DNA from: Actinomycetes bacterium
GTDB lineage: Bacteria > Actinomycetota > Acidimicrobiia > Acidimicrobiales > Microtrichaceae
Length of the DNA stretch: 64,000 nucleotides
Assembly (NCBI GenBank): GCA_024222295.1
Contig: JAAEPF010000025.1
Location: 62,001-126,000, forward strand
Reading direction: 5' to 3'
The position numbers were made by a program, and so were the translations under genes. Below are positions 8,182-16,745 of this stretch, piece by piece. Position 1 is the first letter of the stretch; each line of letters starts with the position of its first letter. The notes beneath the pieces are model-generated. The model was not told where the DNA came from, ran no database searches, and saw only the letters and a program-made list of their open reading frames with translations.

Positions 8182-9393
8182 TCAGCCCTTCCTGACGAGC
8201 GTCGTGACCGCTTCCACATGGTGGGTATGCGGGAACATGTCCACGACCTCGATGCCCGTGGCATCCCACCCCTGTTCGGCCAGCAGGGCGACGTCGCGCC
8301 CGAGCGCCGCCGGATCACAGCTCACCAGCGCCACGCGCGGCGCACCCGTTGCCACGACCGCCCGCACACCCTCGGCTCCGAGGCCCTTGCGCGACGGGTC
8401 GGCCACGACTGCATCGGCCGCAGACGGCCGCCAACCCCCGACCGCCACCTTGACCACTTTCGCACCGAGGTGCCCCGTATTGACCCTGGCGTCCGCCACC
8501 GCGGCCGCCGACCGCTCGACGACCACCGCGTTGCGCGCTCCCAGCAACACCGTGAACAGCCCGATTCCGCCGTACAGGTCGACGAGGCGGTCAGTCGCGG
8601 GAGCGAATCCACCCAAGGCCCGCTTGACCGCACGACCCAGGGCGGCTGCAGCCACCGGACCGGACTGGAAGAACGACTGTGCCGAAACGCGCAGTTCGTG
8701 ACCGTCGACTTCCTCGTGTATCCAGGCCCGCTGGTTCCTGCCCAGCTCATCCGCGCCCACCACACGCACGTCGTCGGGCACCTCGGCGGTTCGGGAATCC
8801 GGCGCCACGACCGCGACCACATCGCCGGTGGAGGCCGATGCACGAACCGTGACCTCCTTTGCACCCGGGAACCGGCCCTCTGCGAGCACGGGCCCGAGCG
8901 CCGGGTGGGCCACGAGGCACTCGGGAATCGCCACGAGCTCATGGGATCGGTGTCGGCGCAACGCGAGCCGGCCGTCGAGCACTGCCAGGCGCATCGTGGT
9001 GCGCCCGGCGGCCGTGGCGGCGGGCTCCACCTGCTGCACCGGCACGTTGTCGACCCCGGCAAGGTGTGAAAGCGCATCGCGCACCACTTCGACGCGCATC
9101 GATGCCTGCAACGCCTCACTCGCATGCTGGAGGTCACAGCCACCGCAGCCCTCGGCCACGAACCGACACTGCGGCTCCACGCGCTCGTCAGCTGCATCGA
9201 GCACTCCGTCCACCACGCCCCGGACCAGGCGCGGCTTGTCTGACTCCACGGCCACCGAGACCGACTCGCCCGGCAGGCCGTCGCGCACCAGTACGACGCG
9301 GCCGTCGGCGTCATGGCCGAGCACGCTGCCACCCGCGACCGCGCGCTCCAGCAGCACCGGCCCGAGCGTCGCTGGTGAAGTTCCGCCGTTCAC
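8182..9393 (-). CDS. TrmA/RlmD-family RNA (uracil-5-)-methyltransferase
   Basis: 403 residues. The N-terminus (about 10-70) is TRAM-like; the Cys set CRFVAEGCGGCDLQH plus a later Cys is the pattern for a 4Fe-4S cluster; LYGGIGLFTVLLG is the SAM-binding loop; VVADPSRKGLG and LVSCDPAAL hold the catalytic Cys region. The family makes 5-methyluridine in 23S rRNA or tRNA, and the target cannot be told here. GTG start with TAGTTT (9400-9405) 6 nt upstream, again leaderless. Divergent from rpe. Confidence 0.87.
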   Translation of the reverse strand: MNGGTSPATLGPVLLERAVAGGSVLGHDADGRVVLVRDGLPGESVSVAVESDKPRLVRGVVDGVLDAADERVEPQCRFVAEGCGGCDLQHASEALQASMRVEVVRDALSHLAGVDNVPVQQVEPAATAAGRTTMRLAVLDGRLALRRHRSHELVAIPECLVAHPALGPVLAEGRFPGAKEVTVRASASTGDVVAVVAPDSRTAEVPDDVRVVGADELGRNQRAWIHEEVDGHELRVSAQSFFQSGPVAAAALGRAVKRALGGFAPATDRLVDLYGGIGLFTVLLGARNAVVVERSAAAVADARVNTGHLGAKVVKVAVGGWRPSAADAVVADPSRKGLGAEGVRAVVATGAPRVALVSCDPAALGRDVALLAEQGWDATGIEVVDMFPHTHHVEAVTTLVRKG

Positions 9394-9399
9394 CCGGCC

Positions 9400-9405
9400 A
9401 AACTA
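9400..9405 (-). promoter_or_regulatory. Leaderless -10 element of the RNA methyltransferase gene
   Basis: TAGTTT on the minus strand with 6 nt to the GTG start. Confidence 0.5.
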
Positions 9406-9458
9406 TCGTCAGAGGTCCACTGGCAATCAGACGCCGGTGACAATGGAGGCCACAGCTG

Positions 9459-10139
9459 ATGTCCGTTCCCGACGTGCAGATCGCACCTTCGGTCCTTCCC
9501 GCCGACTTCTCCGCGCTCGGCGAGGCCGTGGAGCAACTCGAGGCCGCCGGCGCAGACCGGATCCACTGGGACGTGATGGACGGCGTGTTCGTTCCCAACC
9601 TCACGATCGGCCCCGATGTGATCCACTCCTGCCGCAAGCGGGTGGACATCCCCTTCGAGGCCCATCTGATGGTGATCGAGGCCGACGAGCTGATCCCCCG
9701 CTACGTCGAGGCCGGGTGCGACATCATCCTCGTGCACCAGGAAGCTTGTACCCACCTGCACCGCACCCTCGGCCACATCCGCGACCTCGGAGTGAGCCCG
9801 GGCGTGGTGCTCAACCCGGCCACACCCGCAGTCACGATCGAGCACGTGATGGACCTGGTCGATCAGATCCTCGTGATGACGGTCAACCCGGGATTCGGCG
9901 GACAGAAGTACATCGAGTCCATGGAGCCCAAGGTGGCCGAGGTGGCCGAGATGATCGCCGCGTCCGGGCGCGACATCGACCTCGAGGTCGACGGGGGCAT
10001 CGGCGTGGACACAGCGGCCGGACCCGCCAAGGCCCTTGCCAACGTGATGGTCGCCGGCAGCGCCGTGTTCCGGGATCCCGGCGGGTTCGCGCGGGCGATC
10101 ACCGACATCCGGGCCGCCGCGCTGGCGGCGCGGGGCTGA
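9459..10139 (+). CDS. rpe: Ribulose-phosphate 3-epimerase
   Basis: 226 residues, normal length for the family. IAPSVLPADFSALGE, DRIHWDVMDGVFVPNLTIGP, FEAHLMV, ILVMTVNPGFGGQKYI and DIDLEVDGGIG carry the metal-binding His/Asp residues and phosphate-binding loops of this TIM barrel. It interconverts ribulose-5-phosphate and xylulose-5-phosphate in the pentose phosphate pathway in the cytoplasm. The next gene starts 1 bp after its stop, so the two are probably co-transcribed. Confidence 0.97.
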   Translation: MSVPDVQIAPSVLPADFSALGEAVEQLEAAGADRIHWDVMDGVFVPNLTIGPDVIHSCRKRVDIPFEAHLMVIEADELIPRYVEAGCDIILVHQEACTHLHRTLGHIRDLGVSPGVVLNPATPAVTIEHVMDLVDQILVMTVNPGFGGQKYIESMEPKVAEVAEMIAASGRDIDLEVDGGIGVDTAAGPAKALANVMVAGSAVFRDPGGFARAITDIRAAALAARG

Positions 10140-10140
10140 G

Positions 10141-10572
10141 TTGGCCACGAAGCGGCTGCGCATCCACTTCCGCTTCCGCCCAGCCGTGCTGGTAGCCGCG
10201 TTCGGGCTCACTGCCCCACTCGCCGCCTGTGGCGACGGCACGCCGACGTGGTGCGGGCAGCTCGAGTCGGTGGGCGACCTCGACTCACTCGTCGCGGCGG
10301 TCGCCTCCGACGACGGATCGACCGGAGCGACGGAGCTCGACCGCTTCGCGGCGGTGGCTGCGGACGCTCCAGAGGAGATCGCCGACGACATGGCTGCCAT
10401 CAACGACACGTTCGCCGAGGTCGTCGACATAGCCCTGAGCGGCTCCGAGGCCGATCCCGATGAGCTGGAGCTGCGCCGCGAGGCGGCCAACCAGCGACTG
10501 GCCGAGATGCCCGCCCACGTGGCCGCGGTGTCAGCCTGGGCCGAAACCGAGTGCGGAATCCGCCTCGACTGA
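10141..10572 (+). CDS. Small putative lipoprotein, unknown function
   Basis: 143 residues from a TTG start directly after rpe. The N-terminus has a basic stretch, a hydrophobic core and a lipobox (LAAC at about residues 27-30), so it is probably a lipid-anchored surface protein. The mature part is acidic and helical with two further Cys residues (in TWCGQL and TECGIRL), which could form a disulfide. I recognise no domain. Tight linkage to rpe suggests co-transcription rather than shared function. Confidence 0.65.
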   Translation: MATKRLRIHFRFRPAVLVAAFGLTAPLAACGDGTPTWCGQLESVGDLDSLVAAVASDDGSTGATELDRFAAVAADAPEEIADDMAAINDTFAEVVDIALSGSEADPDELELRREAANQRLAEMPAHVAAVSAWAETECGIRLD

Positions 10573-10714
10573 GCCCCTGGCGCGGACTCCTCAACTGCGT
10601 GCCGACACGTCCGACTGGTTTGGGAGGCTGGGCAGCCGGAGGCGAGGGTTCCACCCATCGCCCCCGATGTGTAATAGGTTCGTAAAGAACGTCATCTTTC
10701 TCAGGATTTCCCCC

Positions 10715-11134
10715 ATGACCACCAAGAAGCTCCGGCCACTCCTCGCACTTCCGATCCTCGCCGTGTTGCTCACGAGCTGCATCGGCCTGGAGTACGCGTA
10801 CGCGATCCAGCGCGTCAACGAAGAGCGCGAGGCGAGGGGGGTGCACCCCGTGCTCAACCATCCGACCCTCCAGGCGAAGGCGCAGGCCTGGTCCGAGGCG
10901 CTGGCCGCGCAGGGTTCGCTTGCTCACTCCAACCTTGCTGACGGTGCCGGCGGTGGGTGGCGGGCGTTGGGCGAGAACCTCGCCATGGCGTCGACGATCG
11001 ATCAGGCACACGGCCTCCTGATGAACAGCGGAGCACACCGTTCCACGATGCTCAGCGGCCGCTACACCCACATAGGCGTGGGCGTGGCCTCTGCCAACGG
11101 CAACTACTACGTGGTGCAGGTCTTCGGCGGTTAG
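10715..11134 (+). CDS. CAP-domain (SCP/PR-1-like) lipoprotein
   Basis: 139 residues. A signal peptide with lipobox (LLTSC near residues 18-22) is followed directly by a compact CAP domain: [30 protein letters not shown], the His of LAHSN, GENLA and [17 protein letters not shown]. These are the family's cavity and conserved-motif residues. CAP proteins are secreted; bacterial ones have no single agreed function. I chose the ATG at 10715 because it opens the signal peptide; the open frame upstream has no signal. The stop overlaps the stop of convergent clpP by 3-4 bp. Confidence 0.82.
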   Translation: MTTKKLRPLLALPILAVLLTSCIGLEYAYAIQRVNEEREARGVHPVLNHPTLQAKAQAWSEALAAQGSLAHSNLADGAGGGWRALGENLAMASTIDQAHGLLMNSGAHRSTMLSGRYTHIGVGVASANGNYYVVQVFGG

Positions 11135-11775
11135 CGCATCTCGCCGCGGCGCACGATCACGTGGTCGATGATGCCGTAGTCCTTCGCCTCTTCGGCGGTG
11201 AACCAGCGGTCGCGGTCCGAGTCGAGGTTTATCTGGTCCTTCGACTGTCCCGTGTGGTCAGCGATGCGCTCGGCGAGCAGGTCCTTGATGTACTTCAGCT
11301 GCTCGGCCTGGATCGCGATGTCGGCCGCCTGGCCCTGCATGCCCGCTGATGGCTGGTGCATCATGATCCGCGCATGCGGCAGGGCGTAGCGCTTGTCGGG
11401 TGCGCCGGCGCACAACAGGAACTGGCCCATCGAGGCACAGAGGCCCATGCAGATCGTGCCCACGTCGGGGGTGACGAACTGCATGGTGTCGTAGATCGCC
11501 ATGCCCGCGGTCACCGAGCCACCCGGCGAGTTGATGTAGAGGTAGATGTCCTTCTCGGCATCCTCGCCCTCCAGGTACAGGAGCTGGGCGGTGATGAAGT
11601 TGGAGACCTGGTCATCGACTTCCGATCCAAGGAACACAATGCGATTCTTGAGCAGCCTGTTGTAGATGTCCGCCGAGGGCTCCATGCCCGTCGGTGTCTG
11701 CGAAACGGCGTGCTGTATGGCGGTGACGACCTCAGCGGGAGCGGCCTGCGGGTTCGGTGAATCGGTGTCGAACAT
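11131..11775 (-). CDS. clpP: ATP-dependent Clp protease proteolytic subunit
   Basis: 214 residues. The catalytic triad is clear: Ser115 in GLCASMGQ, His140 in MMHQP and Asp189 in [11 protein letters not shown], with the spacing of E. coli ClpP. The INSPGGSV loop is also present. The first about 35 residues are a longer than usual N-terminal extension that may be a propeptide. ClpP forms the chamber that degrades proteins fed by ClpX or ClpC, including tmRNA-tagged proteins. No second clpP or clpX lies next to it, unlike many actinobacteria where clpP1-clpP2-clpX cluster. Confidence 0.95.
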   Translation of the reverse strand: MFDTDSPNPQAAPAEVVTAIQHAVSQTPTGMEPSADIYNRLLKNRIVFLGSEVDDQVSNFITAQLLYLEGEDAEKDIYLYINSPGGSVTAGMAIYDTMQFVTPDVGTICMGLCASMGQFLLCAGAPDKRYALPHARIMMHQPSAGMQGQAADIAIQAEQLKYIKDLLAERIADHTGQSKDQINLDSDRDRWFTAEEAKDYGIIDHVIVRRGEMR

Positions 11776-11833
11776 GGCGCCGAGAGTAACGCGCACGGGA
11801 CGCTTTCCCAGCACGGGTAGGTTGAGTGCACTC

Positions 11834-11917
11834 GCGGACGTGGCGGAATTGGCAGACGCGCCGGGTGTAGGTCCCGGTGCCCTTAGGGGCTTGGGGGTGC
11901 GACGCCCCCCGTCCGCA
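11834..11917 (+). tRNA. tRNA-Leu (anticodon UAG)
   Basis: An 84-nt class II tRNA. The acceptor stem GCGGACG pairs with CGTCCGC; the D-arm starts TGGCGGAATTGG; the anticodon stem CCGGG/CCCGG carries loop TGTAGGT (anticodon TAG); a long variable arm (GCCC TTA GGGGC) and a T-stem GGGGG/CCCCC follow, then discriminator A. CCA is not encoded. The T-loop reads TGCGACG, with G rather than T at position 55, which is unusual. Confidence 0.9.
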
Positions 11918-11939
11918 CGGCAACAAACTGCACTGTCGC

Positions 11940-11945
11940 TACGAT
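11940..11945 (+). promoter_or_regulatory. Leaderless -10 element of purU
   Basis: TACGAT just downstream of the tRNA gene, with exactly 6 nt to the GTG start of purU and no ribosome-binding site. Confidence 0.5.
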
Positions 11946-11951
11946 GCGCCG

Positions 11952-12806
11952 GTGGGTTCACCGACTGCCATCCTGCTGCTGAGCTGCCCGGACCAGCCGG
12001 GTGTCGTGGCCGCCGTCGCCGACTTCGTGTGGAGGAACGGCGGCAACATCGTTCACGCCGAGCAGCACACGGATGCGACCGACTCGGTGTTCTTCCAGCG
12101 TGTCGAGTTCGAACTCGACGGCTTCGCACTCGACCGCGAGGGGATCCTCCCCGCCTTTGCAGCTGTTGCCGACCGCTTCGACATGGCGACAACGTTGCGC
12201 TTCAGCGACGAACGTCCCCGCACTGCTGTGCTCACGTCCACTGCGCCGCACTGCCTCACCGACCTGCTGTCGCGCCACAGCGCGGGTGAGCTGCCTGCCG
12301 AGCTGGCCGTTGTGGCCTCCAACCACGACGCGCACCGAGGGCTGGCCGACGCGTTCGGCGTGCCGTTCCGCCATGTGCCGGTGGGCGCCGAGCCGGCGGC
12401 CCAGGAATCCGCGATGGTCGACCTCCTCGAAGCCGAGGGTGTCGAGCTCGTGGTTCTGGCGCGCTACATGCGGGTCCTGTCGGCGGACTTCATCGAGCGC
12501 TGGCCGATGTCCATCATCAACATCCACCACTCGTTCCTGCCCGCCTTCGTCGGCGCCCGCCCCTACGCCCAGGCCCACGAGCGCGGCGTGAAGGTGATCG
12601 GGGCCACCGCGCACTATGCGACCGCTGAACTCGACGCCGGTCCGATCATCGACCAGGACGTGACCCGCGTGAGCCACCGCGACGACGTGCCCGAACTGAC
12701 TCGGCATGGCCGCGACCTAGAGGTCGTGGTGCTCGCCCGAGCGCTGCGGGCCCACCTGGAGCACCGGGTCCTCGTGTGGGGCAACAGAACCGTCGTGTTC
12801 TCGTGA
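11952..12806 (+). CDS. purU: Formyltetrahydrofolate deformylase
   Basis: 284 residues: an N-terminal ACT domain (about 5-80: [19 protein letters not shown]) and a formyltransferase-like catalytic domain with [50 protein letters not shown] and [20 protein letters not shown]. It hydrolyses 10-formyl-THF to formate and THF, which feeds formate to purine synthesis and balances one-carbon pools. GTG at 11952 is chosen because longer versions would run into the tRNA and because a TANNNT box lies 6 nt upstream. The next gene starts 1 bp after the stop. Confidence 0.95.
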   Translation: MGSPTAILLLSCPDQPGVVAAVADFVWRNGGNIVHAEQHTDATDSVFFQRVEFELDGFALDREGILPAFAAVADRFDMATTLRFSDERPRTAVLTSTAPHCLTDLLSRHSAGELPAELAVVASNHDAHRGLADAFGVPFRHVPVGAEPAAQESAMVDLLEAEGVELVVLARYMRVLSADFIERWPMSIINIHHSFLPAFVGARPYAQAHERGVKVIGATAHYATAELDAGPIIDQDVTRVSHRDDVPELTRHGRDLEVVVLARALRAHLEHRVLVWGNRTVVFS

Positions 12807-12807
12807 C

Positions 12808-13815
12808 ATGAACGTGCATGACCTGACCACGCCAGCGCTCGTGGTCGACGGCGCAACGCTCGACGCCAACATCGACGCCATGGCGGCAGCCCGGCCCGGC
12901 GGCCGCCTGCGGCCGCACGTGAAGGCCTTCAAGTCGACTGCGCTGGCCCGCCATGTGGCTCGACGGGGCGGCCACAGCGGCTTCTGCGCCGCGACGATGC
13001 GAGAGGTGGAGGGGATGGTCGACGCCGGCCTCGGCGAAGACCTCCTGCTCGCCAACGAGACCCTCGACGGAGTCCGGCTGGCCGCCCTGGCCGACCGCGA
13101 CGACTGCCGCGTGACCATCGCAGTCGACTCGCCCGAGACCATCGAGGCCGCTTCGGGCACCGGCATCGAAGTGCTGGTCGACGTCGACGTGGGTCTGCCC
13201 CGCTGCGGCGTGCCACCTGATGGAGCAGGCCCGATCGCCCAGCTCGCACGAGACGCCGGGCTCACGGTCCGCGGGGTGATGGGCTACGAGGGCCACGTGG
13301 TCGGCAACCCCGACCGCAAGCAACGCGAGGCTGCTGTCGAGGAATCGATGACCCTCCTGCGCTCCGCCCTCGAGGACGTGGGTGGCGGCATCACGTCCGC
13401 CGGCGGCACCGGAACGTTCGACATGCACCCTCACACCGACGAGGTGCAGGCGGGCAGCTACCTGCTGATGGACACCGCCTATGACCAGCTCGGCCTGCCC
13501 TTCGGCTTGGCCCTGGAGCTCGAGGCAACGGTGATCTCGCACAGCCCGCGGGGCTGGATGGTGCTGGACTGTGGCCTCAAGTCGCTTGGCATGGACCATG
13601 GCGAGCCGACCATCCAGGGCTACAACGTGTTCTTCTGCTCCGACGAGCACACCACGGTGCTGCCGGGTGCCGATGGCACCCTCGCCGCCGTCGGCTCCCG
13701 GCTGCGGGTTGTACCCGCCCATGTCGACCCGACCGTTGCCTACCACGACAGGCTGCACATCACCGATGGCGAAGACGTGATCGAGGTGTTCCCGGTCGAC
13801 CTCAGGGGATGGTGA
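12808..13815 (+). CDS. D-threonine aldolase-like PLP enzyme (alanine racemase fold III)
   Basis: 335 residues. The N-terminal PLP barrel has RPHVKAFKS with the likely Schiff-base Lys39, and SAGGTGTFDMH and AGSYLLMD motifs; the C-terminal beta domain ends with AHVDPTVAYHD. From memory, D-threonine aldolases bind their metal through His-x-Asp and eukaryotic D-serine dehydratases through His-x-Cys; here it is His305-x-Asp307, which favours an aldolase. It would split D-3-hydroxyamino acids into glycine and an aldehyde. Placement directly behind purU hints at one-carbon/glycine metabolism, but the true substrate is open. Its end overlaps convergent rdgB by 14 bp. Confidence 0.78.
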   Translation: MNVHDLTTPALVVDGATLDANIDAMAAARPGGRLRPHVKAFKSTALARHVARRGGHSGFCAATMREVEGMVDAGLGEDLLLANETLDGVRLAALADRDDCRVTIAVDSPETIEAASGTGIEVLVDVDVGLPRCGVPPDGAGPIAQLARDAGLTVRGVMGYEGHVVGNPDRKQREAAVEESMTLLRSALEDVGGGITSAGGTGTFDMHPHTDEVQAGSYLLMDTAYDQLGLPFGLALELEATVISHSPRGWMVLDCGLKSLGMDHGEPTIQGYNVFFCSDEHTTVLPGADGTLAAVGSRLRVVPAHVDPTVAYHDRLHITDGEDVIEVFPVDLRGW

Positions 13816-14413
13816 ACTGGCCTGCCAACTCCGAGAGCGCTCGCCCACGGTGGCTGATCGAGTGCTTCTCGTCGGAAGTCATTTCCGCGAAGGTGCGCCC
13901 GTCGCCGTCATCGGGCACGAACACAGGGTCATAGCCGAACCCCGACTCCCCCCGTTGCTGCGCAGCGATCGTCCCCTCGACGGTGCCCGAGGCCACCAGT
14001 TCCCCGCCATCGGGGGCGACCACGACGATCACACACCGAAAGCGCGCCCGCCGCCCTGGGTCGCCGGCCCCGAGTTCGCCGAGCTCTGACAACAGCTTCG
14101 ACACATTCGCCGCATCATCGGCCGACTCCCCCGCGAATCGTGCGGACCGCACGCCGGGACGGCCATCCAGGGCGTCGACCTCGAGCCCAGAGTCGTCGGC
14201 CAGCGCGGCCTGGCCGGTCGCCCCGCAGAGAGCCACGGCCTTCAGCCGGGCGTTGCCCTCGAAGTCCGGCTGGTCCTCCGCCACCTCGGGCACATCGGCC
14301 GGCCGGGGCACCAGTTCGACGTCGCCACCGAGCCGCGCGGCAAGCACCTCGGCCAGTTCCCGGGCCTTGGCCGGGTTGGCCGATGCGAGCAACAGCTTCG
14401 ACGGCAGCCGCAT
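13802..14413 (-). CDS. rdgB: Non-canonical purine NTP pyrophosphatase (RdgB/HAM1)
   Basis: 203 residues. LLLASANPAKARELAEVL is the nucleotide-binding start, ALADDSGLEVDALDGRPGVRSARFAG is the signature, and SGFGYDPVFVPDDGDGRTFAEMTSDEKHSISHRGRAL closes the active site. It removes ITP, XTP and dITP from the nucleotide pool. I chose ATG at 14413; a longer open frame upstream lacks family sequence. It is the last gene of a minus-strand cluster with rph (13 bp gap), the MBL gene, murI, cysM and mec, an order known from mycobacteria. Confidence 0.94.
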   Translation of the reverse strand: MRLPSKLLLASANPAKARELAEVLAARLGGDVELVPRPADVPEVAEDQPDFEGNARLKAVALCGATGQAALADDSGLEVDALDGRPGVRSARFAGESADDAANVSKLLSELGELGAGDPGRRARFRCVIVVVAPDGGELVASGTVEGTIAAQQRGESGFGYDPVFVPDDGDGRTFAEMTSDEKHSISHRGRALSELAGQFTIP

Positions 14414-14426
14414 CACCCAGTGCCGG

Positions 14427-15164
14427 TCAGCGCACGATCTCGCGGGGCTCGACCGCGATGTCCATGTACTGGCGTTGCAGGTCATGGATCTCGCGGATGC
14501 CCTTCTCGGCGAGCCCGAGCAGCGAATCCAGCTCTTCGCGGCTGAACGGCTCGCCCTCGGCGGTGCCCTGCACCTCCACGAAGCGGCCATCGCCGGTCAT
14601 GACGACGTTCATGTCGGTCTCGGCGGTCGAGTCCTCCGAGTAGGGCAGATCGAGGCGCGGCTCGCCGTCGATGACCCCGACGGACACGGCTCCCAGCAGG
14701 TCGGTGAGCGGGTCCACGTCGATCAGCCCCGCCTGGCGGGCCCTGACCAGTGCGTCCGAAAGCGCCAGGTAGGCACCGCAGATGGACGCCGTGCGGGTGC
14801 CACCGTCGGCCTGGAGCACGTCGCAGTCGATCAACACCTGGCGCTCCCCGAGCGCCCGCATGTCGCACACTGACCGCAGCGCACGGCCGATCAGCCGCTG
14901 GATCTCCTGGGTGCGACCCTTGGGTCCCTTGGTCTCGCGCCGGATCCGCTCGGGTGAGGACCCGGGGAGCATCGAGTACTCGGCGGTGACCCAGCCCTTG
15001 CCGCTGTTGCGCATCCAGCGGGGCGTGTCCTCGTCCACCATTGCGGTGCACAACACCTTGGTGTCGCCGAAGGTTACGAGCACCGAGCCCGCGGCGTACG
15101 CGGTGTAGTCGCGCTCAAAGCTGTGGGGACGCAGTTCGTCATTGGCACGGCCGTCGGGTCGCAA
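14427..15164 (-). CDS. rph: Ribonuclease PH
   Basis: 245 residues, family length. [13 protein letters not shown], the phosphate-site [20 protein letters not shown] and [20 protein letters not shown] are diagnostic. RNase PH trims tRNA 3' ends by phosphorolysis. The start is TTG, supported by GGAG about 6 nt upstream (GGAGAATCTC before TTG). It sits between the MBL gene and rdgB in the same direction. Confidence 0.96.
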   Translation of the reverse strand: MRPDGRANDELRPHSFERDYTAYAAGSVLVTFGDTKVLCTAMVDEDTPRWMRNSGKGWVTAEYSMLPGSSPERIRRETKGPKGRTQEIQRLIGRALRSVCDMRALGERQVLIDCDVLQADGGTRTASICGAYLALSDALVRARQAGLIDVDPLTDLLGAVSVGVIDGEPRLDLPYSEDSTAETDMNVVMTGDGRFVEVQGTAEGEPFSREELDSLLGLAEKGIREIHDLQRQYMDIAVEPREIVR

Positions 15165-15176
15165 GAGATTCTCCAG

Positions 15177-15917
15177 TCAGAGATCGATGAGGAGGCCGCC
15201 CTCGGCGACCCGGACCGCAGCACCATAGGCCGACTCCGCCTCGGCGACTGCACCCGCCACGTCGGCTCCCGGAAGCAGGTGGGTGATCATCAGTTGCCTG
15301 GTTGCCGCGGCCTTCGCCATCGCCCCGGCATCGAGCGCCGTCATGTGCACGTCGCGCCCGGTGGAGGCCACCTCGGTGCCCTCGCGGAACGTCGCCTCAC
15401 AGATCCCGAGGTCGACCTGGCCACCGAACTCACCGAAGCCCCAGTCGGCGCCGGTGTCGGCGCTGTAGGCGATCCGGCTGGTCCCGTCGTCGAGGCAGAA
15501 GCCCAGGGTCTCGGGCGGATGTTGCGTGCGCGACGCCCGCACGGTGATGCCCCCCACCCGCACCTCGGCACCGTCGCCGATCGAGTGCATCAGGTAAGTG
15601 GGCTCGACCCTCTCGTGGCAGACGTCCGTGATCAGTCCGAGCGTCTCGTCGGTCGAGTACACGGGCAGGCCTTCGGACACCACCACGTATCGCAACGCAT
15701 TGCGCATGACGGGCGCCTCGACCCAGTGGTCTGGGTGCGAGTGGCTGAGGAACATGGCGTCCAGAGCCCTCACGTCGGTGTACTTCTGCAGTTCGGAGAA
15801 TGTGCCGGGCCCCGCGTCAACGAGCACCTTCGTGCCACCCGACTCGACCAGGTAGCCACTGCATGCCTGGCCCGGGCCTGCGTAGGTGCCCGAGCATCCG
15901 AGGACGGTGAGCCTCAT
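15177..15917 (-). CDS. MBL-fold phosphodiesterase (Rv1339-like)
   Basis: 246 residues. MRLTVLGCSGTYAGPGQACSGYLVE starts a metallo-beta-lactamase fold; HSHPDHW holds the metal ligands, followed by SADTGADW and THLLPGAD. Its position between murI and rph matches mycobacterial Rv1339, reported as a cyclic-nucleotide phosphodiesterase; that role here is inference by synteny, and an RNase Z-like role is the alternative. Its ATG overlaps the murI stop in an ATGA, which suggests translational coupling. Confidence 0.83.
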   Translation of the reverse strand: MRLTVLGCSGTYAGPGQACSGYLVESGGTKVLVDAGPGTFSELQKYTDVRALDAMFLSHSHPDHWVEAPVMRNALRYVVVSEGLPVYSTDETLGLITDVCHERVEPTYLMHSIGDGAEVRVGGITVRASRTQHPPETLGFCLDDGTSRIAYSADTGADWGFGEFGGQVDLGICEATFREGTEVASTGRDVHMTALDAGAMAKAAATRQLMITHLLPGADVAGAVAEAESAYGAAVRVAEGGLLIDL

Positions 15918-16732
15918 GGGAGCCTCACCTGTTCGGCGGAGGCGAGTTCGGGCCCGAGCAGCTTGCGGCCGAGCTCCTCGAACGAGTTGACGTCGCCGGT
16001 GGTGATGAACGTGGCAGAACCGCTCCTCTCGCCCCTGGCGAGGCCGGTGCGGTTGAGCATGCGGTGCACCTCGAAGGCGGTCTCGTCGGCGGACGACACC
16101 AGCACGACATCGCTTCCCATCACATCGGAGATGGCTCGTGCCAGGTACGGATAGTGGGTGCACCCGAGCAACAGCGTGTCGACCTTGGCCTCGATGGCCG
16201 GTGCCAGCAACCGCGAGGCGAGCACGTGCACCTGTGGGCCGTCGAACAGACCGCGCTCGACGAACTCCACGAAGCCCGGGCAGGCCAGCGCCTCCAGCTC
16301 GGCTTCCGCAGCGGTCTCGGCGAGCTCCGACACCGCCTCCTGGTAAGCGCCCGAACCGATGGTGCCGACTGTGCCGATAACCCCCACCCGGCCTGTCACG
16401 GTTGCCTCCAGCAGCGCCCGCGCGCCTGGCTCGATCACGCCCACGACCGGCACGTCGTAGCGCTGCTCGATCGACTCCAGCGCCGCGGCAGCGGCGGTGT
16501 TGCAGGCGACCACCAGCATCTTGGCGCCACGGCGCTCCACCAGCTCCTCCGCGATCTGGTGTGCGTAGAGGGCCACCTCGTCGAGCGGCCGCGGCCCGTA
16601 GGGGTAGCGGGCCGTGTCACCCAGGTACACGAGGTCCTCGTCGGGCAGCAGGTCCATGACGGCGCGCGCCACGGTGAGCCCTCCGAAACCGGAGTCGAAC
16701 ATCCCGATTGGCCCGTCACTCACTGCCGACAC
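15914..16732 (-). CDS. murI: Glutamate racemase
   Basis: About 272 residues. IGMFDSGFGGLTV, the acid Cys in VACNTA (Cys77) and the base Cys in GCTHYP (Cys191) are the catalytic hallmarks. It makes D-glutamate for peptidoglycan. The longest start is GTG at 16732, but that codon touches a TACCGT box (16731-16736); the second GTG at 16723 lies 7 nt behind that box and would give MSDGPIGMFDSG, so the real protein may be 3 residues shorter. Coupled to the MBL gene by a 4-bp overlap. Confidence 0.95.
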   Translation of the reverse strand: MSAVSDGPIGMFDSGFGGLTVARAVMDLLPDEDLVYLGDTARYPYGPRPLDEVALYAHQIAEELVERRGAKMLVVACNTAAAAALESIEQRYDVPVVGVIEPGARALLEATVTGRVGVIGTVGTIGSGAYQEAVSELAETAAEAELEALACPGFVEFVERGLFDGPQVHVLASRLLAPAIEAKVDTLLLGCTHYPYLARAISDVMGSDVVLVSSADETAFEVHRMLNRTGLARGERSGSATFITTGDVNSFEELGRKLLGPELASAEQVRLP

Positions 16733-16745
16733 GGTACCGGCGTTA

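Noticed and set aside
7888-9069. 393-codon open frame on the plus strand
   Set aside because: Antisense to the glutaminyl cyclase and RNA methyltransferase genes, with no recognisable domain.
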